From positions 21,833,966-21,897,965 of the forward strand of contig NC_057768.1 of NCBI RefSeq assembly GCF_010389155.1: a stretch of DNA of 64,000 nucleotides, given 5' to 3'. Numbering within the stretch: position 1 is the first letter of the stretch; each line of letters begins with the position of its first letter. A program made the position numbers and the translations under genes. Under the pieces are notes generated by a model that saw only the letters and a list, made by a program, of their open reading frames with translations, had not been told where the DNA came from and did not search any database. Shown here piece after piece: positions 1 to 10,456 of this stretch. The stretch is from Erigeron canadensis. Lineage: Eukaryota > Streptophyta > Magnoliopsida > Asterales > Asteraceae.

Positions 1-84
1 TTTTATAGTTCAAAATAAGTTTTACTCGAATTTACTGAAAACTACACAAAATCGGAGATTTTTACCGAAAAGCTTACGAAACCG

Positions 85-540
85 AAACGAGTTGAGGTTG
101 AGCTCAACCTAATGGTTGAACTCGACCAACTAAAGCCCAAATATGTTATTTTAAAATCTTTTATTCATATGTTAGCCAATTGGACCAAAACTACACCTTT
201 TGAGAAAACTAGTCAAGTTTAAGAACCGAATAAGCGCGTATGGACACGAAAGGCCAAAGAAATCGATTATATGAGTAGGGAAGTGGTTGAACTCGACCAT
301 GGCAGGTCCAGTTTGATCTTGACAGAGGTCAAAATGATTGTTTTCCAAGTCTTAAAGGTCCGATAGTTAAAACAAGTCATTTCGGGTCAAACTAGGAACC
401 TTATGAGCCGTTTAAGCGACAAAAGTCAATAGAGGGTCAACCTAGACCACCAGAGGTCGAGCTAGACCAGGTAGAGGTCGAGCTTGACCTTCCTAGGTCG
501 AGCTAGACCAGCCTAGGTCGAGCTAGACCTGGCCGGGGTC
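85..540. repeat. Dispersed GGTCGA/GGTTGA inverted-motif cluster 1
   Basis: Short near-palindromes recur: GGTTGAGCTCAACC near 95, GTTGAACTCGACC near 105 and 285, and four or more copies of GGTCGAGCTAGACC or GGTCGAGCTTGACC between 450 and 525. The arms change in matched pairs (GGTC with GACC, GGTT with AACC). The function is unknown; they could be protein-binding sites or hairpins. Confidence 0.6.
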
Positions 541-1267
541 GGATTCATACGCGATTGAGCAAAAACGAACGATTTTGACGCGATTTTGTTAAAATAACGA
601 GATCTAAGGCTAGCCAATTCATACCCATGAGTCTTGATTGCACAAAAAAGTGTCACAAATCAGTACCAAAAAGGGTGAAGTTCGACCGATTTCATACATC
701 ATGTGATCAACAATTGCACAACCTTAATCTTGGATACGGAATAGACTAGTTTTAGAGTCTTTTAGCCAAGTAAAGGATATCTTCAATTTTTGTAGTTGCA
801 CAAAATCCAAATTACATGAGTGCATAATGTATCAAATAAAAGCCTTAATCAAGGTTCAATTCGTTTCTTACACACAATTGTAACGGAAATTGCACAATTA
901 GCAATCAAAGACATGATTCGCTTAGCTTTTGATAAGAACCGAAAAGTAGTTACATAAATATGTTAAGGGCCGAATTAAAAAACATGAAAATCAGTACCTT
1001 CTTATGTTTTTGATGAAGAAAATGATAACAAACACTAGTTTCTTGATCGAAGATTGAAGCCTTGATTGATTTGCAAGCGTTTAGAGCCGAAATCGAGAGA
1101 ATGATTTAAGAGAAGATTTGAAAGACAACTCTTTTCTCTTCTTGTCTATGAAATCTGAATTTTTTTGTGAAGAAAGGGTGTTTTTTTCAAAGAAAACTTT
1201 AGAGAGAAATCTTATGTGTGTAAACCCTTTTGATGGAATGAAAGATCAAGTTTATATAGGCATGTAT

Positions 1268-1366
1268 ATGGTTGAATTCAACCATGGTCGAACTCAACCA
1301 GGTCGACCTCAACCAGGTCGACCTCGACCAAGTCGACCTCAACCAGGTCAAGATCGAACAACATCT
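1268..1366. repeat. GGTCGA inverted-motif cluster 2 beside a TATA box
   Basis: About six consecutive units of a 14-15 bp motif, such as GGTTGAATTCAACC and GGTCGACCTCAACCA, run head to tail. On the minus strand the cluster sits directly upstream of a CTATATAAAC box, so it occupies a promoter-proximal position. It shares its core with the cluster at 85-540. Confidence 0.6.
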
Positions 1367-3009
1367 GGAAAATAGACTCTTTTACGAGAACGTGGCCGCT
1401 TGAATCGTCAAAAACGGAGTTACGGTTTGAAAGTTATGACCAAAACAAAATCAATACGTTTTTCTGTTGTCGATTCGTTTAATTAATTAAAACGACGCCA
1501 TATACGGCAAGGGTAAATGATCTCCGTTGATTCGCTTAATGTTTTGAAAGTTCATTTTAACTTTATTTGGCATTTCTATGAGGCAACTAGTCTTCCTCAA
1601 TCATTTGCTCCAAGTCTTAAAAAGTTAAAGGCACTAGTACTCAATAAACATGTCTTGTCTTATTCATACTCTAATCCATATAGCCACACGTCTAAAGACT
1701 TAAATTGATAGTTAATGACCTTCTACAAACGGAAAAGTATAGTCAGACGAACGCTCAGGTGATGGTTGTCACACAAACAATCAAGCTTCACGTCCTGGAT
1801 TAACTTGGTTACCTGAAAAGTGTACTAAACAAGTCAACACGACGTTGGTAAGTTCGTAGTAATGATTCACAAGGAACCATCGTCAATAAACACAATATGT
1901 ATAAGTAAAGGCAATTCATAACTTACAAGTAGCCTTTGTGTGTCACATTATCAATACAACGAGATTACACGATAAAAGTAAAACGTGTAATAAATAAGCA
2001 CAAGTAATGTCAATATTAAGATACGTGTCATATGTATGTCAATGTCATAACACATATCATAAGTGTGACCATCAAGTCAACAATACAACAATACTCACAT
2101 GTCATCCCAATGGATAATGTGGCATCCCAAAATCATTAGTGTATATATGTCTAGATACCCGGATGTCCATGTGCATCTCATCAATTCAACTCAAGCGTAT
2201 ACATCTATACACTCAGATGTCCATGTCCATCTCACCAATAACCATATCATTAATATGCATGTTAGTCTCAATCACAAGTCCATCAATCATCAAAGCACTC
2301 AATCCAACCAAAATTATACTGTGAGTTCCTACAACAAGATGTAAGTCAAATATAACAAGTATATCAAGTACACCCGACTGACAAGTACAACTGATCTTGA
2401 AGGACAAGTTCAGTATACGATCCATATATGGATATGAACAATTAACTGAAAGTAATTGCAAGAAAATAAATGCTGAAACTATAAAAGTAATATATATAAT
2501 CAAGTATGCGACATTGAGACACGATGTACTTTTCAATGTATTTGATTTATTCATATAAGCAAATACAAAGGTTGTTACGGAACAAACATAATCACAAAGG
2601 TGAAAATATCTAAACAACCTTGAAATACAAGTGATCTAAAAAACTTGGAAATACTCGTAAGAATTACTTAGAGTATATCTCACAACTTGCAATGTCAAAA
2701 GTTCCAACAACTTGCAATTTGTGAGAAGCCTTGTATTTGTAGACAAAGTCCAACCTGATGTAGACTTGTTAGTACAATACGTGGTTGGGATACTTTTTAA
2801 GGAATTCAAATTGACTCCTTAAAAAGTGTATGTTAAGGTTAAGTGTGAAAGTCATTGATGTGACATTTTACACTTTATTCCCAACCTTTTACTGAATCTG
2901 TCACTTTATCAGGTGTTATAGAAGTAACTAGATAAAGAGAGATAAAGTAAAAAGGGATAAAGGCATGAGAATGTACCCAACTATGACAAAAAAACTATGT
3001 AATGTACCC

Positions 3010-3876
3010 TACTACTCGACTTGCTATCCAGTGTAACCAACTACGTTTTTTGGGTTATTCAACGCAAGCAACTTGCTACAATAGGTTTTGATCCAGTTAT
3101 ATGAATGTATCTGTATCTATATCATCATCATCCTTACTAAAATCGCTGGAAAAAATTAAAATCGCGATAACTTTGTTGTTTCTTTGAATTAAGACTTGAA
3201 ACTACCACCAATCGACTCAAAATTTGATCCCGCACAAATCCTAACCAAAACTTTTCGAATCTGACACTCGCCAGAAAAGATGGTGATTCGCCAGAAAAAT
3301 TAAAATCACGATAACTTTGTTGTTTCTTCGAATTAAGACTTAAAACTACCACCAATCGACTCAAAGTTTGATCCCGCACAAACCCTGACCAAAGGTTTTT
3401 AAATCCAACACTCGCCGGAAAAAATGGTGATTCGCCAGAAAGATGCGGTTGGTGTCTTGCTTGCAGAGCTACTCTTAGTAGCAAAAAAGGGTGCTTGCTG
3501 AATGCAGTTGCCGCAAATGCCATTAAAGGTGCTTTTAAGATAATTTCCTCGCCAAGCCAGTAAAAAAAAAGTGGAAGGCAGTCTTGTTTCGATAGCAACT
3601 TATCTCATGTACATGGAAGAGAGGTTGTGTGGTTTAACAGTCGGGTCATTCCTAATTGCAAGATATAGAATTCACTGGCGTAAACAACTGGAGGAAGCTA
3701 CAACTTTGGGTTTAGAATTCAATGTTGAAGACTTTGAATCGATAATTGGTAACCTGTTTTTAATTAAAAGAATAAAAAATGCAAGTGGTAACCTGCTACT
3801 TGTTGTGTATATGGTCGCTTGCGTTGAATAACCCAAAAACCGTAGTTGGTTACACTGAATAGAAAGTCGAGTAGTA
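3010..3876. mobile_element. TIR DNA transposon, non-autonomous, nested in a solo LTR
   Basis: The first 60 bases (3010-3069) match the reverse complement of 3817-3876 with few mismatches; both contain GTGTAACCAACTACG and GGGTTATTCAACGCAAGC. Long inverted ends and an interior of about 750 bp without a transposase suggest a MITE or a Mutator-type derivative. A clear target-site duplication was not found, so the superfamily is open. Confidence 0.65.
3141..3440. repeat. Tandem duplication of 144 bp inside the TIR element
   Basis: Two adjacent copies of a 144-bp unit start at about 3155 and 3299; both begin ATTAAAATC and continue through GATAACTTTGTTGTTTC to a CGCCAGAAAA stretch. Copies differ at scattered bases. 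The open frame across it on the minus strand is a by-product of the duplication. Confidence 0.7.
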
Positions 3877-3888
3877 CTTTACACTGAG

Positions 3889-4085
3889 ATGCTTCAGTCT
3901 TCGATCAGGTAGAATCCTCTCTGTGCTCTACTTCTGAGATGATTCTCTTTCTTCAGTCCTCAGTCTTCGACTTCAGATTGAATGCTTTCAGATTGGGCAG
4001 ATCTTGAATTCTGAAGTGAAGCTTCAGTGAGCTAATTCTGAATGGCTTCAAAGCTCTGTACAAGTATCTTCACTGAACTTCAGCT
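3889..4085. repeat. CTTCAG/CTGAAG motif array in the solo LTR
   Basis: CTTCAG, its complement CTGAAG and variants (TTCTGAA, TTTCAG) occur about ten times in under 200 bp. On the minus strand this is the first part of the LTR, where U3 enhancers are expected. The related Copia-2 LTR has a different motif (CAACTGG) in the matching place. Confidence 0.55.
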
Positions 4086-4811
4086 ATTTCTGAACAAATC
4101 ATACTTGGTCGATTTTCGACCTAACATATACGTACATACACTTAGGAGGATTCTGCTTTCAACGAGTCCTAGATGCTAATATATAGAGGGTCACCCGTAG
4201 CCTTCCCACCACATCTAAAAGCCCATGAAGGCATAACCGACTTTCATGTATGTACGTCTTTCCTAAAAGAAACACAACATCACAATCGTATGCGTAAACC
4301 ATCAAACAATCCATCAAAACCATTCCATTAATCAAACAATCAATAAAAAAAAAACATAACTCAAGTCAAACAATAAATCACACAATTGAACAAGTAGTGT
4401 ACACTTTCCAGCCCGAATCTCAAGCGAGTAGTGAGCTACGGAACTCACCATGATTTTCAAGCAAAACGACGAGTTAATATCAAATTATAAGCGTTGAATA
4501 ATCACCACATGTCCACCACCTATCAATATATATCACAATGCAATAAATGTCAATACTAACACCCTAGGTAATAAGGTCTAGTTAGTTTTGATCATGCCAT
4601 AACCCCACAAACACCTCAACGGCTTTCCCGAGCAAGAACAAGGGTAATTTAACCCAACTTTTTTAGAAATAGAAGATTCAGACCAAAAGGATGATACCAT
4701 AAGAAAGTAGACTCTCATACAATTCCAACGATAGGTCATATGTTAAAATTGGACTTATGGTTTAAAAGTTACGAAGTTTAAATGAAAGTAAAGTGAAGTG
4801 TTGAAGAAGGG

Positions 4812-5041
4812 AAAGTTGCGTCAGACCCTTCCAAAGTTGCGGTGCAACTTTTGATCAGTGGAGAAACCAAAATAAAAGTTGTGCCACACCCTTTAAAAGT
4901 TGTGCCGCAACTTTTGATTAGTGGGGAAGCCAAAATGAAAGTTGCATCACACCTTTCCAAAGTTGCGGCGCAACTTTTGATCAGTGGGGAAGCCAAAATG
5001 AGAGTTGCAACACAACCCTCCAAAATTGCGACACAACTTCC
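4812..5041. repeat. 63-bp tandem repeat with AAGTTGC-GGC-GCAACTT hairpins
   Basis: About 3.6 units with a 63-bp period start near 4812, 4875, 4938 and 5001. Each contains a half-site (AAAGTTGC or a variant) and a near-perfect palindrome of the form AAAGTTGC-GGC-GCAACTTT. The hairpin core TGCGGCGCA is the same as in the Athila-like element, but the arms differ. It lies inside copy 1 of the TGTAACACC repeat. Confidence 0.75.
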
Positions 5042-5509
5042 GAGTTTCCAGGAACTAACACGACCCAAAGACCAATTTTGACTCCCAAAATGATTTGTAA
5101 ATGTCCAAAACTCATTTTTATACATAAACCAACATATTTTAACATTATTAAACATAACCCATATCATAATCTTGTCCCAAAACATTAAATCCATCATCAA
5201 ATCCTTACAAATCAACCCCAAACCCTAATGAAACCCTATATCACCCCAAAACCATTTTTGACTCGATTTTTGACCCGAAAACACTTTGCTACAACTAGAA
5301 ACATGTTAACAAATGTAAAATGGTGATTTTGAGTTAAGTTTGACCCAAATGAAGAGTTTTCTTGCACTTTGTGACCCAATTCTTTGATATGATGTTAAGA
5401 AGATTATATGGATGATGATTCTAACACTAATCTTGCTTGAATAACAATAAATGATGATGAAAATCTAGAGAGAGAGATGTAAGAGTGTGTGTGAGTTCTT
5501 GCGTTAAGT

Positions 5510-5545
5510 GAGAGAGAGAGAGAGAGTGAGAGAGAGAAAAAGAGA
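5510..5545. repeat. (GA)n microsatellite
   Basis: A run of GA dinucleotides with a GTGA interruption, followed by GAGAGAGAAAAAGAGA. Confidence 0.85.
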
Positions 5546-6054
5546 TGAAGAATGGTTGGATGAGTGAATGGATAAGGTGGGTGGGTGTAAGGGTTGGGTA
5601 ACTTAGGTGGGTCATGCGTCTTGGATCACACCCATGGGTTGACCCATACACTTAACTAGATGATTTCATTAGTCGTTTCACATCGTTTGACATAATACGT
5701 TTAACAATCGACACGTCCATTACATCACTAGTCATTAAGTCGCAAATATGAACTCAATTATATCATGATTTAATGTCATTAGTCAAATAGCACTTAAAGT
5801 CAAATAGTCAAAATTCACGAATGTTACAATAGTAAACGCTAACCATCATTTATAACCTAAAACATATAATTTAACCCATTAAAAAACCCCACATATATAC
5901 CTTTTATTGGATTAAAAAAAAGAGTTATCGTCATTTATTGGAAACTCATTACTGATCAAGCGACGCCTGCTGTCTTTTTCAATCTTTCATTGTTCCACTT
6001 TAATTTCATATATTTGGCATGGAAAGTAGTTATTTTTGTTTATTATTTATTGTA

Positions 6055-6058
<4 letters not shown>

Positions 6059-6087
<29 letters not shown>
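6059..6087. repeat. (AT)n microsatellite
   Basis: An uninterrupted AT dinucleotide run, followed by further short ATGTAT variants to about 6106. Confidence 0.9.
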
Positions 6088-6089
<2 letters not shown>

Positions 6090-6558
6090 TGTATATATAT
6101 ATGTATAGAAATAAAATATTATTAATAAATGATATATTAAATATTGTTATTATTTAAAAAACAATAACATAGCATAGCAGTTGTTTCTTGTCATGTCTTT
6201 TTATGTTGGTTTAAACCTATCGAAATTTCATTTATGTCTTTAAGTTTTAGATTTTATTTATTGATATAGCAATTATTGTCGTTTTTATAAATTAGCTTAT
6301 ATAATATAATTTTTGCGTTTAGTTTATGTGCCCTTATCTTTGTGCTCAACCTGGATCCATAAATCTTCAGAGACGGGCATATGAATCAGCAGCAGAGATA
6401 TGATATGGTATGTACCTTTTGAAGCGAAATAAACTTCTTATGAAAGATCATCATCGAAAACCATGGAATGCTACTTGAAAGTATTCCCATTACAATTGCT
6501 GCCTATGATTGCACCACCCATGCACCTCAAAGACAGCTCATATTAATCATCATGTAAA

Positions 6559-6585
6559 TCTCTCTCTCTCTCCCTCTCTCTCTCT
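6559..6585. repeat. (CT)n microsatellite
   Basis: A CT dinucleotide run broken once by CCC. Confidence 0.9.
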
Positions 6586-6989
6586 AGATGTGAGGGGTTT
6601 TTCACCCAAGTTGGGTGGTGTTGTTCCACACATTCACTTCTCCCATATGTGTGTGTTTGTGTAATTTTAAGTATATTCATATATATATATATGTTTTATT
6701 CAATTCAGTTTTGGTTCTGACTACTCTAGCTAAATTAATGTACAATGTTTTAATGTGATATATAACTGTAAATCTAAACCATTTTTTAGAATATAGCAGT
6801 CAAGGAATGAAACAAATCAAGATTGTCTTGAAAAAATAAAGATAAATACATAACATAAGAAAATCCAACATATCCTTTCTCAAACAATAATTAAAGAAAG
6901 AAAATAATATCTACACTTCCCCAGCTCCACAATATGAAATAAGTGGTCATCACATTATTTTTTTTAATAAAAGTCCTACATATCAAACT

Positions 6990-7085
6990 AGCTTATTACC
7001 CGCGTAGTACACTGAATTTATTCATTGTTTTTTGCATTTAAAAACTTTTAATATATGAAAACGATTAACATTTAAATAAACATTT
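6990..7085 (-). mobile_element. Helitron 3'-end fragment
   Basis: On the minus strand the sequence ends CGCGGGTAATAAGCTAGT, matching the plant Helitron terminus (GC-rich stretch, then CTAGT). The rest of the element is missing; the neighbouring TGTAACACC repeat begins at 7086. Only the end signature supports the call. Confidence 0.4.
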
Positions 7086-7699
7086 TGTAACACCCCGAGC
7101 TAGGCTCTAAATGCTACCAAAAAGATATAGCGTATGCAAGAAATTATCGTAGAATAAGTCTAAATGAATAAAAGGGAACTGGTGAATCCAACCTCAATAT
7201 AAAGTACAAAATGCACAACCAAATGATGACTATCGATCCTAAGCATGAAATAAAACAATGGGCGAATGAATTCTTTCCACGAAAGTCCAAGCCCGAGTCC
7301 AGCATAAGTATCTATCAAACTTCACATCCAAGAATTTCTTGATTACCTAAAAAGTGTACTAAACAAAGTCAACACTAGGTTGGTGAGTTGGTAGTAATGG
7401 ATCACAAGGAACCATTGTCAACAATCACAATATATATAAGGAAAAGTAAGTAATGTCTTACAGATAGCCTTTATAAGGCACAAGGTCAAGCAAGATATGT
7501 AAACCGATATTAAACCTCGTTACATAACAAGCCAATATTGCATCAACAATGATGAGGAATGTGTGTCACAATTATTCATAAGTGATATCAACATCAATGA
7601 GTATGCGAAACAATAAGGATGCATAAAGTATATGTGCATGCGACATGATCAAGCAAGGCATGAGTGTATATCATGTGTCTCTCAACAATCATCAAAAGT

Positions 7700-7938
7700 G
7701 CACAAGTTCCCCGGGGAGCGAATGACCTCGCACACGTTTCCCATACAAAAGGGGTGCGTACATTCCGCTCACATTTCCCATAGCCTGGGGGTACGTGCGT
7801 CTCATCAACAACCATATCATTACATATGCATGTTTAAGTTCCTCGGGGAGCGAACGGCCTCGCACACGTTTTCCATACAAAATAGGTGGGTACGTTCACA
7901 CTCACGTTTCCCATAGTTTGGGAGTGCGTGCGTCTCAT
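7700..7938. repeat. Tandem duplication of about 125 bp
   Basis: Two copies, starting near 7703 and 7828, share AAGTTCC(C/T)CGGGGAGCGAA, CCTCGCACACGTTT(T/C)CCATAC and GTGCGTCTCAT. Apparent open frames here follow the duplication and look non-coding. Confidence 0.7.
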
Positions 7939-8191
7939 TCACAAGTCCATCAACCATCAAACCATTCAAACCAACCAAAATGATACGTACATACACTTAG
8001 GAGGATTTTACTTTCAACGAGTTCTCGATGCTTATATATAGGGTCACCCGCAGCCTTCCCACCACATCTCAAACCCTTTGAAGGTATAATCGAATTCCAT
8101 GTATGTATAACTATCCTAAATATAACCATACATATCACAATGATGTACATAATCAACCAAACGTGTCAATCAATCCATCATTCAATCAATC

Positions 8192-8308
8192 AAGACCATC
8201 CATCGATCAAACAATCAATCAAGACTATCCATCAATCAAACAATCAATTAAAACTATCCATCAATCAAACAATCAATCAAAACTATCCATCAATGAATCA
8301 AACAATAA
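8192..8308. repeat. 29-bp tandem repeat, about four units
   Basis: Units start near 8192, 8221, 8250 and 8279 and share ACTATCCATCAATCAAACAA with few changes. The Asn/Gln/Ser-rich frames across it are artefacts. Confidence 0.8.
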
Positions 8309-8809
8309 GTCGTCAATCAAATTAACCAAACAATCAAACAAGCACGTATGTGTACACTTTTTAACCCGAATCTCAATTGAGTAAGGAGCTAACGAACTCA
8401 CCTTGATCGGATAATGAAGTCAAGATCGAGCTAAGATGAAATTATAAGAGATCAACGTGCATCAAAATTCCACACCTATAATATATGTCACATATGCATT
8501 AATACATACACATATATTATTTACATTATTAACTTGTGTCAAAGCCCTACTTCGTGTTTTAGTTGTGACTCAAGTCACTTGAAGGTTTCTCGACACTTGA
8601 CCAAGTCGTTAAAGAAGTTAGGATGTAGTTTGTAACAATCTAAAGTCGTCCACAAGTCACTTCGTGACAAAAGTTATTATAGGACAACTATAAAATTTAA
8701 GTTAAGACTTTAACTAAGCTTTTAAGTGCAATTCAGGGCTTTGCGCGACTCCCGAGTCTCGTCAAGGTCATTAGTGGAGTCAAGAATCAGTTTAGAATGA
8801 GTTAAAGTC

Positions 8810-10443
8810 TGATGTGCAAAATCGAGCTTTAAAATTTATAAAGTAGATTCACCTAAGAACTCACTACTACGCACTCACGGGCAGTGGACCCGATCGTTTG
8901 TAATATAGTTAAGAGGTAAGACCGTGTTCGTTCGCAGGGATTGGATTGACTAGGTTTTTGATGAAATGGTTTGTAATACGGGTGTTGCTTCGAAATTACC
9001 TTAACAAATTTGATTTAAAAACGAATTGCAAAAACTAAAACAGAACCTCAGACAATAATAATAAAAGTCATCCACCTTGACTTCACTCGACTTCAAATGT
9101 GATTGCATTTAATTAACATCAAATTATTTAGAGTTTGAAGATAATCGTGACAAGATTAAGGTGCTCACCTGGTAACACCAACCGTGAACAAATTACCGAA
9201 TCACCTAATTGCAAGTTAAATTAACCAAGCCGGCACCACCAAAGCAAAGATAACTTTTCCATCAATTAGTTTTATTGACTATCGAATTATCAATTGCACT
9301 TATGTGACAATAATGTGGTACCACCAACCGCTATGAATCACGTTGACAAAATTACTCTTTTCTTAAAATGATATTCACTATCATGCCATGAACTAGTGAT
9401 AATTACTCATAGACTAGTAACCGTTTTAAAATCACACATACATTCAACTGGTACCACCAACGAAGAAATATATGCAACCAATATCATATTTAATAATTAA
9501 AAGAATTAAATCATCAAGATCACGGAACAACGATAATTAAATAAACTCTTTTGAATTAAAAATATTGCAATCACATCATTCGTCTCGTTACATCAAGGTG
9601 GATGATAAACATTTTAGCCACTCATGATTGTAGAACAATAATAATCAATAAAATAGAAGAACATATTGTACCAATCGTTTGAGAAAGTAGAAAATTGCAA
9701 GACAGAAAATTAATACGATCTAGATGGGTGCTCGTGAATCTTCAATGGATCCGCCTAAGAAAAACCTCTTGCTTGGACACCTGATAGAACCCCTTGTAGA
9801 GCAGCTCCTAGAAAGACTTTGGATCCATTGGAAGTTAGGGTTTTGTTTTGTATTTATACTCTTCACAAAATCTGATGCAAAAACCATTCAGGACTTCAGA
9901 TCCCGTGCTGCCACTGCGGCGCAGTGGGATGTGTCTTCCCTCACTGCTGCGCATTGAGGTCCAATTGACTTTGACGTTCTTCAACTGCGGCGCAGTGGGA
10001 TGTGCATTCCTCACTGCGGCGCAACCCAAATCTTCGGCTTGCTTTTCCTCTTTACTGATTGCGGCGCAGTCTCTCCTTTGCCATCCCCACTGCGGTGCAA
10101 TGGGGTTTATTCTCAAAATTTCTGTAGATTATGGCTGCGGCGCAGTGGGCTACATACATCCCCACTGCGGCGCAGTCAACACTTATGTATAAGATACTTC
10201 TTTCGATCTCAAGTACAAGCCGAGCTCCACCGTCTTTTCCACTTAAATCAAGTCTCAATAATTCAAATCAACTTCTGGGCCAATAAGTCTTTCGAAAATG
10301 TACCAAATGAGCGTGAAACCTGTTTAGAGTCTGAAACCACTAACAAACACCATAAATTCATCAAATGCACATAAAATCGACTTAAAAGACATAAATATAT
10401 GGCCAATAATGATGTGGGCGATGGGTATAAATTGGTCACATCA
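8810..10443 (-). repeat. 3' LTR of the Athila-like element
   Basis: It spans 1634 bp from TGATGTGC to CACATCA in plus orientation and is near-identical to 24567-26142 and to the solo LTR at 28849-30433. A minus-strand TATA box (TATAAATA, about 9851-9858) has the hairpin array of 9911-10177 directly upstream in U3. Compared with the 5' LTR it retains two segments of roughly 30 bp, one near 8928-8958 and one between two hairpins near 10139-10170. Confidence 0.9.
9911..10177. repeat. Hairpin array CACTGC-GGC-GCAGTG, 3' LTR
   Basis: About eight full or partial copies of CACTGCGGCGCAGTG occur, the first at 9911-9928 and the last at 10160-10177. Some have lost a base on one arm. In minus orientation the array lies in U3, about 50-320 bp upstream of the TATA box. 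Confidence 0.8.
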
Positions 10444-10456
10444 AATCCCCCCACAC
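10444..10456 (-). promoter_or_regulatory. Polypurine tract of the Athila-like element
   Basis: On the minus strand GTGTGGGGGGATT directly abuts the 3' LTR. This is the expected place and composition for the plus-strand DNA primer. Confidence 0.8.

Larger units (their letters stand above)
1..1794. repeat. Non-coding repeat DNA, probably part of a minus-strand LTR
   Basis: No convincing coding sequence is visible; the short frames present are interrupted and lack codon character. Read on the minus strand, a TATA box (CTATATAAAC, near 1250-1260) lies just downstream of a motif array at 1268-1366, an arrangement like the U3 part of an LTR. The termini of the element were not identified, so family and length are unknown. 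The last stretch before 1795 shows no feature I can name. Confidence 0.35.
2320..4126 (-). mobile_element. Solo LTR related to the Copia-2 LTR, with target duplication
   Basis: The insert begins TGTGAG and ends CTAACA and is flanked by the 5-bp duplication TATAC (2315-2319 and 4127-4131). Removing it restores continuity with the second copy of the host repeat. On the minus strand it starts TGTTAGGTC, like the Copia-2 LTR, and 2500-2870 resembles 45110-45480 (both contain ACAAGGTTGTT-like and GATCTAAA...CTTGGAAAT stretches). Without the nested TIR element it is about 0.9 kb, close to the Copia-2 LTR length. Confidence 0.7.
1795..5828. mobile_element. Old TGTAACACC-family repeat, copy 1 (interrupted)
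   Basis: Segments 1795-2319 and 4132-4480 align by eye with 7320-7985 and 7985-8400 of copy 2. Examples are the shared stretch around TACACTTAGGAGGATT and the one around GAAAAGTGTACTAAACAA. The right end reads ...GAATGTTACA, complementary to the TGTAACACC start of copy 2, as in many plant LTRs. The left end is unclear. The copy is split by the solo LTR at 2320-4126. No coding capacity is seen, so it may be a solo LTR or a non-autonomous element. Confidence 0.5.
5829..6989. other. AT-rich intergenic DNA, no gene seen
   Basis: This stretch holds two microsatellites and no coherent coding frame, element end or RNA gene that I can identify. Confidence 0.5.
7086..8809. mobile_element. Old TGTAACACC-family repeat, copy 2
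   Basis: It begins TGTAACACCCCG, a common start of plant LTRs, and shares segments with copy 1 (7320-7985 and 7985-8400 here). It is cut at 8810 by the Athila-like LTR. No protein-coding capacity is visible. Confidence 0.5.

Noticed and set aside
4778..5221. A 147-residue minus-strand frame with repeated SPLIKSC units
   Set aside because: It is the translation of the 63-bp tandem repeat in non-coding DNA; no signal or domain supports a protein.
8192..8308. Possible CRISPR array
   Set aside because: 29-bp units are direct tandem copies with no unique spacers, in a plant nuclear repeat.
7592..8384. Open frames at 7594-8384, some rich in Asn, Gln and Ser
   Set aside because: They follow the 125-bp and 29-bp tandem repeats and are not consistent between repeat copies 1 and 2.
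9724..10192. Short open frames with repeated LRRSG or CGAVG residues in the Athila LTRs and near 14921-15112
   Set aside because: They are translations of the hairpin repeats in several frames, present in every LTR copy, with no start context or domain. Not genes.
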